Part shown: positions 29,925-38,372 of the stretch, piece after piece | Layout: every line of letters starts with the position of its first letter | Numbering within the stretch: position 1 is the stretch's first letter | NCBI RefSeq assembly: GCF_025574465.1 | Contig: NZ_JAOBPP010000008.1 | Coordinates: 1 to 64,000 of the forward strand | Direction: 5' to 3' | Length of the DNA stretch: 64,000 nt | From: Kordiimonas aestuarii | GTDB lineage: Bacteria > Pseudomonadota > Alphaproteobacteria > Sphingomonadales > Kordiimonadaceae | Position numbers and translations under genes: made by a program | Notes under the pieces: generated by a model | The model's database searches: none | Told to the model about the DNA's origin: nothing | What the model saw: the letters and a program-made list of their open reading frames with translations, nothing else

Positions 29925-31304
29925 ATGTCCAGCCCCAGCGCAGTATCGGACGTGCGGCTTGTTGAAAACAAAGCACAGCTTGTCGAACATCTGGAAACAG
30001 GCAACAAGCCGGATCGCACCACATGGCGCATCGGCTCGGAGCACGAAAAATTCATCTTCCACCGAGAAGGCTATGGGCCGCTGTCGTATGAAGGCGACGC
30101 GGAGAAACCCGGTATTCGCGATGTGTTGCAAGCCTTCGTCGATATCGGCTGGAACCCGGTGGAAGAAGGCGGCAACCTGATTGCTGCTACGCGCAACAAT
30201 GCCTCCATCACCCTGGAACCGGGCGGACAGTTCGAGCTCTCGGGCGCCATGCTGGAAAATATCCACCAGACATGTGACGAGACATCCACCCACCTCAGGG
30301 AAGCGCGTGAGATTGGCGAGAAGCTGGACATCGGCTTCCTTGGCCTTGGCTTCCACCCGACGCTCAAACGCGAAGACGTGCCGGTGATGCCCAAGGCGCG
30401 CTATGACATCATGCGGTCCTATATGCCAAAGCGTGGCAGCATGGGCCTTGATATGATGCTGCGCACCTGTACCGTACAGGTGAACCTCGACTTCGCCAGC
30501 GAAGCCGACATGATCGAGAAATTCCGTATCGCACTGGCGCTGCAACCTTTGGCCACTGCGCTGTTCGCCAACTCGCCCCTGCGGGAAGGTCGTCCGAACG
30601 GCTTCAAAAGCCTGCGCAGCCATGTCTGGACAGATACGGACCCTGACCGCTGCGGCACGCTGCCTTTTGTCTTTGACAGCAGCATGGGTTTTGAACGCTG
30701 GGTAGACCATGTGCTTGACGTGCCGATGTATTTTGTGCGCCGCGACGGGCGTTATATCGATGCATCGGGGCAAAGCTTCCGTGACTTCATGAATGGCCGC
30801 CTGCCTGCCCTGCCGGGCGAGGTGCCAACGCTTGAGGACTGGAAAGATCATATGACCACCCTATTCCCGGAAGTGCGGCTCAAAACATTTCTGGAGATGC
30901 GCGGCGCGGACGGCGGACCATGGTCACGGCTTTGTGCCCTGCCCGCCCTTTGGGTCGGCCTCCTTTATGATACGGAGGCGCAGGACGCTGCCCGCCAGCT
31001 GACCAAAAGCTGGTCAGCGGATGACGTGGCACAGATGCGCGACGACGTTCCAAAGATGGGCTTGATGACCGAAATTCACGGTCGCGACTTCGCCGCCCTT
31101 GCCAAAGAGGTACTGACGATCGCTGACAAAGGCCTCAGGAACCGGGCGCGCCTGTCTTCAAGCGGGGAAACCGAACAGGGCTTCCTCAACTCACTTTGGG
31201 AAAGCGCGGAAAGCGGCATGACCCCTGCGGATCAGATTTTGCACAAGCTGAATGGTGTGTGGGGCGGCGACGCAACGCGCGTGTTCGACGCCCTAAGCTA
31301 TTGA
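29925..31304 (+). CDS. gshA: Glutamate-cysteine ligase
   Basis: First enzyme of glutathione synthesis, joining glutamate and cysteine with ATP. The 459-residue protein is of the plant/alphaproteobacterial (GCS2) class, shown by WRIGSEHEKFIFHREGYGPLSYEGD near the start, GGNLIAATRNNASITLEPGGQFELSGA and RSYMPKRGSMGLDMMLRTCTVQVNLDF. The N-terminal methionine at 29925 is favoured over an in-frame start 13 codons upstream. A thiol-metabolism neighbour (cysteine-dioxygenase-like protein) lies just upstream. Confidence 0.95.
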   Translation: MSSPSAVSDVRLVENKAQLVEHLETGNKPDRTTWRIGSEHEKFIFHREGYGPLSYEGDAEKPGIRDVLQAFVDIGWNPVEEGGNLIAATRNNASITLEPGGQFELSGAMLENIHQTCDETSTHLREAREIGEKLDIGFLGLGFHPTLKREDVPVMPKARYDIMRSYMPKRGSMGLDMMLRTCTVQVNLDFASEADMIEKFRIALALQPLATALFANSPLREGRPNGFKSLRSHVWTDTDPDRCGTLPFVFDSSMGFERWVDHVLDVPMYFVRRDGRYIDASGQSFRDFMNGRLPALPGEVPTLEDWKDHMTTLFPEVRLKTFLEMRGADGGPWSRLCALPALWVGLLYDTEAQDAARQLTKSWSADDVAQMRDDVPKMGLMTEIHGRDFAALAKEVLTIADKGLRNRARLSSSGETEQGFLNSLWESAESGMTPADQILHKLNGVWGGDATRVFDALSY

Positions 31305-31419
31305 TCTAAAAAATGCGGTGAGCTGACATCCCGTTGCGGCAGAACGTCGCGACAAATGTTACATTATCACCTACAATCCCCGCTTATATGCAGTGAACCT
31401 TATAGGCGGGGAGGAACCT

Positions 31420-31887
31420 GTGGCATCCATTTCATTTACCATTAACGGCCAAGCACAACAGTTTGACGGCGATGAGGATATGCCGCTTCTGTGGCACCTG
31501 CGCGAGGAAGTGGGCCTCAAGGGCACCAAATTCGGCTGCGGCATCGGCCAGTGCGGCGCCTGTACGGTGCATGTAGACGGCGAGGCCATGCGCAGTTGCT
31601 CGCTGCCGATGGCAGCACTTGACGGCGCATCTGTTACCACCATTGAGGGCTTGTCCGGCGGCGACAAACTACACCCTGTGCAGGAAGCATGGCTTGAGGA
31701 AGATGTACCGCAATGCGGTTATTGCCAGGCCGGGCAAATCATGGCCACTGCCGCACTTCTGAAAACAAACCCGAATCCGAGTGATGATGACATCAATGAC
31801 GGCGTAACCAACATATGCCGTTGCGGCACCTATTTCCGCATCCGCAAGGCGATCAAACGCGCCGCCGCCAAAATGCAAGAAGCCTGA
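31420..31887 (+). CDS. [2Fe-2S] subunit of a molybdenum hydroxylase (IorA-like)
   Basis: This small subunit relays electrons from a molybdopterin large subunit. The 155-residue protein has a plant-type ferredoxin domain, with [17 protein letters not shown], and a helical second domain, with [10 protein letters not shown] and [13 protein letters not shown], the two cluster-binding cysteine sets. This is the isoquinoline 1-oxidoreductase alpha arrangement. I chose the GTG at 31420 because GGGGAGGAACCT precedes it. The large subunit begins 11 bases downstream. Confidence 0.93.
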   Translation: MASISFTINGQAQQFDGDEDMPLLWHLREEVGLKGTKFGCGIGQCGACTVHVDGEAMRSCSLPMAALDGASVTTIEGLSGGDKLHPVQEAWLEEDVPQCGYCQAGQIMATAALLKTNPNPSDDDINDGVTNICRCGTYFRIRKAIKRAAAKMQEA

Positions 31888-31898
31888 GGAGAGAGGCG

Positions 31899-34091
31899 AT
31901 GAATACGCATATATCCCGTCGGCGCTTTCTGCAGGCGGCTATGGGTGCCAGCGCTTTTGCGCTGACAGTTTCCCAAACTCCCCACCTGCTTGCCTCGGAC
32001 ACGACAATGACCACGGGCATGCCACCAATTTTACGCTTCACCGCGGATGGCCGCGCGGTGCTGTGTGTGCCGGTCCCTGACATGGGCCAGGGCATGGCCA
32101 CGACGGCCGCGCAGATAATTGCGGACGAGCTTGATATGGCGCTTGAACATGTCACGGTCGAGTTGATGCCTTTCAGGGGCGTTATTGATGACAACGGCAA
32201 GGCAGACTGGGGGCACCTGCCTCAAGGCGCGGGGGGTAGCCAGTCAACCATGACGGCGTGGCTGCCGCTCAGGCAAACTGCCGCTTATGCCCGCTCCCTG
32301 CTGATTGACGCGGCCGTGCGTGAGATGAGTGCACCAAAGGTTGACCTGACCACAAGGGGTGCCCGCGTCATCAACAAGAAAACCGGCACACAAATCACCT
32401 ACGCCAAGCTTGCCAGCAAGGTCCGCGCTGACGCTGATCCAAATTATGCCGGTATGCCCCTGAAGGCGAAGGCCGAGCACACAACCGTCGGGACGGACCA
32501 GCGCAATGTCGCAGGACCAGACATCGTTACCGGCAAACCCATCTATGGTATTGACCAGGAAGTGTCGGGCATGGTGCATGCCGCAATCCGTCGCTGCCCG
32601 CACCTGCGTGGCGGACTTGTCAGCCACAACGGTGCGCAAGTTGCCGCAATGCCGGGGGTGCTGGATATTGTTGAAATGCCACGCCTGCCTGCTGACCCGG
32701 ACGAGCGCCGCCTGGCCGCCGCTGGTGTTGCCGTTATCGCAAAAAGTTATTGGACTGCCCGTAAGGCCGCTGATGCGCTGGAGATCGAATGGGATGGTAC
32801 CTACGGCCAGATGACCGATAGCACCCATTTTAGGACAATCGGCATGGAAGCGCTGGATAGCGCTGAAATGGACGAGACTGTGCGGGAAGGTGACGTGGCC
32901 GCAGCCCTCAGAGACGCCGCCCACACCCTTGAGGCAACCTACAGCCACCCGAACTGGGCACACACCTGCATGGAGCCACACAACTGCATCGCTGACGTAA
33001 AGGCTGACGGCGTGGAAATTTGGGTTGGCCACCAGTTCATGGATGTCGCGATCAACGCTGCGGCAGAGGCGACCGGTCTGCCCGCGGACAAAGTCAAAGG
33101 CCACTTCTACCGCATGGGCACAGCCTTTGGCCGTAAGTATGAGAAGGATTTTGTGCAGGAAGCCTGCTACCTGTCGCAGAAACTGAAAAAGCCGGTCAAG
33201 GTAACCTGGTCCCGCGAAGACGAGATAGAGCAGGACTACTACAACCACATGGCTTTCTACCGCGTGCGTGGTGGTGTTAACCCAGATGGCAAACTGGACG
33301 CCATGCATGTGCGGGCCGCCGCCGATGGCCGGTTTTCGAGCGCCACGCAGGAGATTCCCTGCGGACTTGTTGAAAATTACCTCGGCGAGTGGACATTGTT
33401 GCCGTCCGCCATCTCAACCGGCGCATGGCGCGGCCCCGGCAGCAACGTGCGGGCATGGGTCACCCTCAGCTTTCTTGATGAAATGGCACGCGTCGCGGGG
33501 CGAGATCCGCTTGATTTCATGCTCGACCTATTCCGGTCAAAAGCATCGGTTGAGATGAAAAACTGGCCTAATCTGACGCTTGACCTTTCGCGCCATGTGG
33601 CGGCGCTTGAAAAAGTGGCAGAAGCATCGGGCTATCGAATGCCGACGCCAGCAGGCCATGGCCGCGGCGTGGCTGTCTTCCAGACCCATCACAGCCTTTG
33701 TGCTCATGTGGTTGAGGTTGCTATGACGGGCGAAAAGGACTTCCGTGTTGTAAAAGTCACCAGTGCCATTGACTGCGGCCTGCCGGTTAACCCGCTTGGT
33801 ATCCGTGCGCAGGTGGAAAGCGGTATTATTGACGGCCTATGCGCCGCCAAATACGGCAATGTGGTTTTTGAAAAGGGTGTGCCTGCCACAAACAATTTTG
33901 ATACCTACCGCAAGCTGCGCATGGCGGAAGCGCCCTTGGATATCGATGTGCATATCCTTGATTTTGGGGATGACACGCCGCGCGGTACGGGGGAGACCTC
34001 CCTGCCACCCTTCATCCCGGCGCTGACGAACGCGCTCTATGTTGCCAGTGGTAAACGTGTGCGGCGGCTGCCGATCAGCGAGGCCCTATGA
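31899..34091 (+). CDS. Molybdopterin-dependent aldehyde/heterocycle oxidoreductase, Tat-exported (IorB-like)
   Basis: The 730-residue large subunit begins with a Tat signal (NTHISRRRFLQAAMGASAFALTVS), so the pair is exported folded and works in the periplasm. It carries the aldehyde oxidase/xanthine dehydrogenase molybdenum domains, including FGRKYEKDFVQEA, SAISTGAWRGPGSN and the terminal GTGETSLPPFIPALTNAL with the catalytic glutamate (GxGETxLP). The pattern matches isoquinoline 1-oxidoreductase beta and aldehyde dehydrogenase AdhB-type enzymes. The physiological substrate is unknown. No cytochrome c subunit or XdhC maturation gene is adjacent. Confidence 0.92.
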   Translation: MNTHISRRRFLQAAMGASAFALTVSQTPHLLASDTTMTTGMPPILRFTADGRAVLCVPVPDMGQGMATTAAQIIADELDMALEHVTVELMPFRGVIDDNGKADWGHLPQGAGGSQSTMTAWLPLRQTAAYARSLLIDAAVREMSAPKVDLTTRGARVINKKTGTQITYAKLASKVRADADPNYAGMPLKAKAEHTTVGTDQRNVAGPDIVTGKPIYGIDQEVSGMVHAAIRRCPHLRGGLVSHNGAQVAAMPGVLDIVEMPRLPADPDERRLAAAGVAVIAKSYWTARKAADALEIEWDGTYGQMTDSTHFRTIGMEALDSAEMDETVREGDVAAALRDAAHTLEATYSHPNWAHTCMEPHNCIADVKADGVEIWVGHQFMDVAINAAAEATGLPADKVKGHFYRMGTAFGRKYEKDFVQEACYLSQKLKKPVKVTWSREDEIEQDYYNHMAFYRVRGGVNPDGKLDAMHVRAAADGRFSSATQEIPCGLVENYLGEWTLLPSAISTGAWRGPGSNVRAWVTLSFLDEMARVAGRDPLDFMLDLFRSKASVEMKNWPNLTLDLSRHVAALEKVAEASGYRMPTPAGHGRGVAVFQTHHSLCAHVVEVAMTGEKDFRVVKVTSAIDCGLPVNPLGIRAQVESGIIDGLCAAKYGNVVFEKGVPATNNFDTYRKLRMAEAPLDIDVHILDFGDDTPRGTGETSLPPFIPALTNALYVASGKRVRRLPISEAL

Positions 34092-34604
34092 CCACTGTAG
34101 CCAGTTGATGACCCAGATAATGAGAAGGGTGATCAGCGCCAGGGTGCCGCCCCACATCACCGCGATCGTCAAGCTGCTGAAGCGCGGCCGCTTTTCGGTA
34201 TAGTAGCTGCCACATTCAAGGCAGTGATAAAAGGCATCTTTCTGGCTCACTGTCTGGCGCAAAAATGGCACAGAGGACGGTAAGCGACCGACGAACGGGT
34301 GCACACGTGACGAGCCACAGCGATGACAGGCGAGTTCTTCCCCGTCAGGGTCCTGCCGAACAGGGAACGCGGACGCAGGCAAAGCCCTGACATTCGAGAG
34401 GATATGCTCCGCTTCCTCGCGGTTACCCGCGCGTACCATCAGGTTTGCGAACATGCCCTCGTTCATACCCGCGACATTCTCGCCGCTCAGGAAGGCGTGA
34501 ATACCGCGTGCATCCAGTAGCGAGCGCATCAAACGTCCGTCCGGCGCATTCAGGTGACTCCGGATAACAACAAGCCTGTTTTCGTCCTCTAGAACTTGTG
34601 TCAT
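34086..34604 (-). CDS. DUF2007-type protein with zinc ribbon and membrane helix
   Basis: The 172-residue protein starts with a DUF2007 putative signal-transducing domain (LVVIRSHLNAPDGRLMRSLLDARGIHAFLSGE). It continues with two zinc-ribbon-like cysteine pairs (CHRCGSS and CLECGSYY) and ends in one C-terminal helix (LTIAVMWGGTLALITLLIIWVINWL). DUF2007 proteins are small and uncharacterised; the tail anchor suggests attachment to the inner membrane. The gene is 9 bases after the PPOX gene on the same strand. It overlaps the molybdenum hydroxylase tail-to-tail by 6 bases. Confidence 0.75.
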   Translation of the reverse strand: MTQVLEDENRLVVIRSHLNAPDGRLMRSLLDARGIHAFLSGENVAGMNEGMFANLMVRAGNREEAEHILSNVRALPASAFPVRQDPDGEELACHRCGSSRVHPFVGRLPSSVPFLRQTVSQKDAFYHCLECGSYYTEKRPRFSSLTIAVMWGGTLALITLLIIWVINWLQWS

Positions 34605-34613
34605 GACGCGCAC

Positions 34614-35156
34614 TTAATCCATCAGTCCGGCATCGAAGCCATCAATGGATTTGACGTTGTTTTTCTGCTGGTAGGTGTCGATACCATCATCGCCCTTGCC
34701 TTCCGCCCATTTCTTGAGGGTCTGCCGCTCGGCCTTCATCTCCATCTCCGGCACACCGTAGCCACAGCTTGTCTGCACACTTTCCACATCGACAAGGATG
34801 ATCTGGCGCGCACCGGGCAGGGTCGGAAACTCTGGCGCCAGCGCCTTGAATTCAGCGTGGTGAGGGCGCACGACACGCCCCCTGCCATATAGCCGCAGAA
34901 TCAGCGCATTGCGCGTAAAGCTGTTGAACATGATGGTGATACGGCCATCATTTTTGATATGGGCCGATGTCTCGTTGCCGCTTCCCGTCACATCAAGATA
35001 ACCGCACAGGTTTGGCCCCAGTACACGGAAACTGTCCATGCCCTTGGGACTCAGGTTTATGCGCCCTTCAGCGCAGGCGGTTGCGATGAAGTACATGGGC
35101 TGATCCTTGATGAACGCCGCATGTTTTTCCGTGATATGATCAGTAAAGTCAGCCAT
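34614..35156 (-). CDS. Pyridoxamine 5'-phosphate oxidase-family flavoprotein
   Basis: The 180-residue protein has the split-barrel flavin fold: KDQPMYFIATACAEGRINLSPKGMDSFRVLGPNLCGYLDVTGSGNETSAHIKNDGRITIMF. Relatives bind FMN or F420 and are annotated as PPOX-class; the true activity is unknown and pyridoxine oxidation is not implied. The start overlaps the MAPEG gene stop as ATGA, indicating co-translation. Confidence 0.88.
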   Translation of the reverse strand: MADFTDHITEKHAAFIKDQPMYFIATACAEGRINLSPKGMDSFRVLGPNLCGYLDVTGSGNETSAHIKNDGRITIMFNSFTRNALILRLYGRGRVVRPHHAEFKALAPEFPTLPGARQIILVDVESVQTSCGYGVPEMEMKAERQTLKKWAEGKGDDGIDTYQQKNNVKSIDGFDAGLMD

Positions 35157-35584
35157 CAACCCATCCAAAATCGCATTACAAGCAACAAGAGCATGACAAT
35201 CACCACAATCACCCCAAGCAGGAAAACGAGAAAGCGGTGCATGACATTGTTATATGTGCAGTGAATGAAGCTGTGCACAACCCGTGTGGCGACAAAAATC
35301 CAGGCAAGGGTCACCATCATGGTACCACCGAGCCCGGTGATCAGCGCACAGAAGCTCAACACAAAAAACAGCACCGGCACCTCAAACAGGTTCTTGAGAT
35401 TTTCCGACGGATATTTGCAGCCCGCCGGCAGTTCATCAAATGTCTTACGGTCCTGCAATTGGGCCGGTGTTGCCCGCATGGCCGAAAGCGCCGGCAACCG
35501 GCGGGACGCCATATAAAGAAGCACGATCAAAGTCAGCGCCACCTGAGCCAAAATCGGCCCCATCATTGTCATGTTCACGTTCAT
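35156..35584 (-). CDS. MAPEG-family membrane protein
   Basis: This 142-residue integral membrane protein has four predicted helices, beginning with MGPILAQVALTLIVLLYMASRR. The ENLKNLFEVPVLFFVLSFCALITG core is the MAPEG signature (membrane-associated proteins in eicosanoid and glutathione metabolism). Bacterial members often have glutathione transferase or peroxidase activity. The ATG at 35584 follows GGGAGG. First of a three-gene minus-strand operon with the PPOX and DUF2007 genes. Confidence 0.88.
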   Translation of the reverse strand: MNVNMTMMGPILAQVALTLIVLLYMASRRLPALSAMRATPAQLQDRKTFDELPAGCKYPSENLKNLFEVPVLFFVLSFCALITGLGGTMMVTLAWIFVATRVVHSFIHCTYNNVMHRFLVFLLGVIVVIVMLLLLVMRFWMG

Positions 35585-35723
35585 TTTTCCCTCCCCAGAA
35601 TACAAAATCTGTGTGAATTTAGGCACAGCTCGCATCAAAATGCCACCTTAAAGCCCAGCTTCACAAATTTGTGGCATTATACCGGTATTGGCAAAGCCAA
35701 AGCCTAATGTATGCGAGTTTGAT

Positions 35724-36020
35724 ATGAACAAAAAGCGGTTGAAATTTTTACTGCGCTGGATCGCCCTGCCCCTGAGCATCTTCTTTCTTGTTCTCGGTGC
35801 CATCACACTGCCGCTGCCACTGCCAACCGGTGCCCTGCTGATAGGCCTTGGCCTTGCTGTCGCTGCTTTCAACCCGCTGATGCTGCGCTTCATCAAACGA
35901 ACGCGAAGCCGATACCCCCGTGCCAATGCGCGCATCAGGGCGATCACGCCGCGCCTGCCACTATTCCTGCGCCGCATTCTAACGCGCACGGACAACCATC
36001 GCGACAAAAGGGTGCTCTAG
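35724..36020 (+). CDS. Small membrane protein (PGPGW-like), paralogue of 17158-17427
   Basis: The 98-residue protein has two hydrophobic helices around a proline pair (FLLRWIALPLSIFFLVLGAITLPLPLPTGALLIGLGLAVAAF) and a strongly basic cytoplasmic tail. The layout, with first helix, PxP turn, second helix and arginine-rich tail, is the same as in the protein at 17158-17427. I assign it to the PGPGW-like group. The ATG at 35724 is chosen because it begins just before the first helix. Confidence 0.65.
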   Translation: MNKKRLKFLLRWIALPLSIFFLVLGAITLPLPLPTGALLIGLGLAVAAFNPLMLRFIKRTRSRYPRANARIRAITPRLPLFLRRILTRTDNHRDKRVL

Positions 36021-36091
36021 CGCCAACCGGCTTGCCCGGGCCTGCAGACGATGGCATCGTTTCCGCTAGCAACGCTTGCGAGAGACCAGCC

Positions 36092-36586
36092 ATGTTTGAA
36101 ATTCGAGATTACAGACAACCGGACTGGCCCGTGGTGGAAGCCATCTACCGGGAGGGCATCCGCACGGGCAATGCCACATTTGAAACAAAACCCAAATCCG
36201 AAGACAAATGGACAGGTGGCAGCATTCCCGAGAGCCAACTCGTCGCAGTTTCAAGGGACGGCACCGTATTGGGCTGGGCCGTTCTTTGGCCGGTATCAGA
36301 CCGCTGCGTCTATGGCGGTGTCACGGAGGTCAGCATTTATGTTGCGGCCACGGCCCGCGGCAAAGGGATTGGCAAGGGCTTGCTCAACGCCTTGGTCAAG
36401 CGCGCTGAAACGCTGGGTATCTGGACCATGCAGGCAGGCATATTTGAAGAGAATATTGCCTCCATACGGTTACACGAAAAATGCGGGTTTCGTATCGTGG
36501 GTGTGCGGGAACGGCTGGGTGCCCTCCGCGGTGCATGGAAGAATGTCGTGTTGATGGAAAAACGCAGCGCAGTCTGCGGAATTTAA
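36092..36586 (+). CDS. Phosphinothricin-type N-acetyltransferase (GNAT)
   Basis: This 164-residue acetyltransferase resembles the Pat/YncA group that acetylates phosphinothricin, methionine sulphone or related amino acids. It shows FEIRDYRQPDWPVVEAIYREGIRTGNATFET at the start. Then come the motif A region VSIYVAATARGKGIGKGLLNALVKRAE, the Asn-binding NIASIRLHEKCGFRIVGVRERLG and the terminal WKNVVLMEKRS. Substrate preference cannot be inferred. The ATG at 36092 follows GAGAGACCAGCC. Confidence 0.88.
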   Translation: MFEIRDYRQPDWPVVEAIYREGIRTGNATFETKPKSEDKWTGGSIPESQLVAVSRDGTVLGWAVLWPVSDRCVYGGVTEVSIYVAATARGKGIGKGLLNALVKRAETLGIWTMQAGIFEENIASIRLHEKCGFRIVGVRERLGALRGAWKNVVLMEKRSAVCGI

Positions 36587-36677
36587 ACCACAAGATGCAT
36601 CTATGTTGAATAAAGGTATTGCAACCCCGTTTCGTTCCTCATATGTTCCTATACGACACATCAGGGAGGGGAGGCAT

Positions 36678-37568
36678 ATGAAGATCATTCTCAGAGCCGT
36701 AATCGCAGTAATTTTCATCTGCTTTAGTGCAGAAAGTTATGCCAGTCAGGAGAAGGCTTTTTCAGCCATGACTCTAACCGAGCTGGAGCATGTCAATACG
36801 GACGTGCTCAGCAAAGCTGATAAAAAGCTCTACAAAAAAGCGATAAAAGCCGCCAAGAGAGCGGAAAAGCGACGCCTGAAAGCTGAGGAAAAAAGGCTGA
36901 AAGCCGAACGTAAGGCACGGGAGAAGGCACGTAAAGCGATGGCCAAACGTGTGGATTTTATCCGCACCATCAGAGACAACACCCGAATTATTCAGGATGA
37001 TTTTGAAGCCTATACCCTTGTTCGTGGCGGGGGTGGCATCATTCACAATATGGACACCATTTATATGCTGGGTAATGGCGGGGAAATCGTTTATCGCCTG
37101 CGCACGCGCTTTTTTCCAGAGACTGGCAACATGGAGATGTATGCCTATCTCGTTTTTGAAAATCGGCAGATAGTTGACCAGGAAACCATGGCCGCGAAGC
37201 GGCTGACACCTGTTGAATATGGCCGACGCTACGGCATGTACCCCGGCTACAGTACCGCAAAAATGCACGGCGGTGCGGAGCGGGAAGTGACACGCTACAA
37301 GCCGACAGGTGAGGTCAGCTTCGGCATCGGTACCTTCTGGCAAGACTTCAAAGTGCACCTCACACCGGAAGATGTGCTCGGCGGCATTGATACAGGGATC
37401 GAGTTCAAGCTTGCTGGTGGCAATATGAATAGTTTCGTCATCCGAATTCCAGCTGATTATCTGATGGGCTATTTCCTTAAATTTTCCGAACTAGGGCCAG
37501 AGTTCGCCACTTACATGGAAAAATTGAACGAAAAATTCGCAGCGCTTGAAGCTGCGGCTGGGGAATAA
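36678..37568 (+). CDS. Secreted/periplasmic protein of unknown function with a basic coiled coil
   Basis: The 296-residue protein has a clean Sec signal (MKIILRAVIAVIFICFSAESYASQ). Residues about 40-95 form a very lysine/arginine/alanine-rich helix, probably a coiled coil. A folded domain of about 190 residues follows, with a glycine-rich turn (LVRGGGGIIHNMDTIYMLGN) and alternating strands. I do not recognise the family. The RBS GGAGGGGAGG is strong and places the start at 36678, suggesting good expression. It stands alone between a GNAT gene and a convergent cupin gene. It may be an envelope or nucleic-acid-binding protein, but this is a guess. Confidence 0.7.
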   Translation: MKIILRAVIAVIFICFSAESYASQEKAFSAMTLTELEHVNTDVLSKADKKLYKKAIKAAKRAEKRRLKAEEKRLKAERKAREKARKAMAKRVDFIRTIRDNTRIIQDDFEAYTLVRGGGGIIHNMDTIYMLGNGGEIVYRLRTRFFPETGNMEMYAYLVFENRQIVDQETMAAKRLTPVEYGRRYGMYPGYSTAKMHGGAEREVTRYKPTGEVSFGIGTFWQDFKVHLTPEDVLGGIDTGIEFKLAGGNMNSFVIRIPADYLMGYFLKFSELGPEFATYMEKLNEKFAALEAAAGE

Positions 37569-37577
37569 AAACAATTA

Positions 37578-37892
37578 TCAGACGCTGCCGCGTTTCTCGA
37601 CCACCAGCACCCGCGCCGCGCCTTGCGGATGGGCGACATGAGCATCACCTGCGCCTGCATGGTATATGTCGCCCGGCGCCATCGTCTGCACCTGCTTTCG
37701 CCCGTCCGCGTCGCGGTAATGCATGTCCACAACACCGGTCAACACCACAAAAACTTCGTCACCATCGTTGACATGCCACTTGTAGGGCGTATCTGTCCAG
37801 TGCAGTCGTACACTCGCCCCTTCTATCTCGGCGATATCAAGTGCATCCCAGGCACGGTCAGCGGTGAAACTGTGTGGTGTAATGAACTGCAT
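37578..37892 (-). CDS. Small cupin-domain protein
   Basis: The 104-residue protein is a single cupin_2 barrel. The metal-binding first motif is KWHVNDGDEVFVVLTGVVDMHY and the second is MAPGDIYHAGAGDAHVAHPQG. Such proteins bind a metal or small ligand; no reaction can be assigned. It is close to the MmcQ gene on the same strand. Confidence 0.8.
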   Translation of the reverse strand: MQFITPHSFTADRAWDALDIAEIEGASVRLHWTDTPYKWHVNDGDEVFVVLTGVVDMHYRDADGRKQVQTMAPGDIYHAGAGDAHVAHPQGAARVLVVEKRGSV

Positions 37893-37982
37893 AACGGTAC
37901 TCCTGTTGTGCTGCGCGGGCTTTTAGCACAGGGCTGGCGGCATGCCCTGCCAAAGAATTTGCCATGCCTGCCAATCAGGCGA

Positions 37983-38363
37983 TCAGGCAAGCAGCCCCAA
38001 CTCGCGCTGCATCTTTTTTGTCAGCTTGGCGCCGATGATGGCATGCGCGTCCGACAGGTAGCTTTTTAGGTCATCCTCCGAAAGCGCACCGTCATAGACC
38101 AGCACCCATTTGGCGCGGGCGAGGTAAGGCGCGGGAATCACCCCCTCCAGCTCACACAGGACCTGGTAACTCAGGTCCGAACACTTGAAGGATATGCCTG
38201 CCGGTGCCGAAACATCGTCGGTTTCCTTCTCGTCCGCCCCCCAGTTGGAACAGATGGCAAATATCTTGCAGCCCACTTTCCACACACTCGCCCCGCCCCA
38301 CTGCACAACATGGGTTGTGGCATGCAAGTGGCCGCAGTAGGCATCAAATTCATCGCGGGTCAT
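37983..38363 (-). CDS. MmcQ/YjbR-family protein
   Basis: The 126-residue protein carries the MmcQ/YjbR fold (CyaY-like DNA-binding superfamily): MTRDEFDAYCGHLHATTHVVQWGGASVWKVGCKIFAICSNW, followed by FKCSDLSYQVLCELEGVIPAPYLARAKWVLV. The function is not established; some members bind DNA. It lies 9 bases after uvrB in the same direction and may share its transcript. Confidence 0.85.
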   Translation of the reverse strand: MTRDEFDAYCGHLHATTHVVQWGGASVWKVGCKIFAICSNWGADEKETDDVSAPAGISFKCSDLSYQVLCELEGVIPAPYLARAKWVLVYDGALSEDDLKSYLSDAHAIIGAKLTKKMQRELGLLA

Positions 38364-38372
38364 GGCGCTACC

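Noticed and set aside
29919..30851. A 310-codon open frame opposite gshA
   Set aside because: Complete overlap with glutamate-cysteine ligase on the other strand and no recognisable domain.
32244..33308. A 354-codon open frame opposite the molybdenum hydroxylase large subunit
   Set aside because: Antisense to strong family motifs; no independent support.
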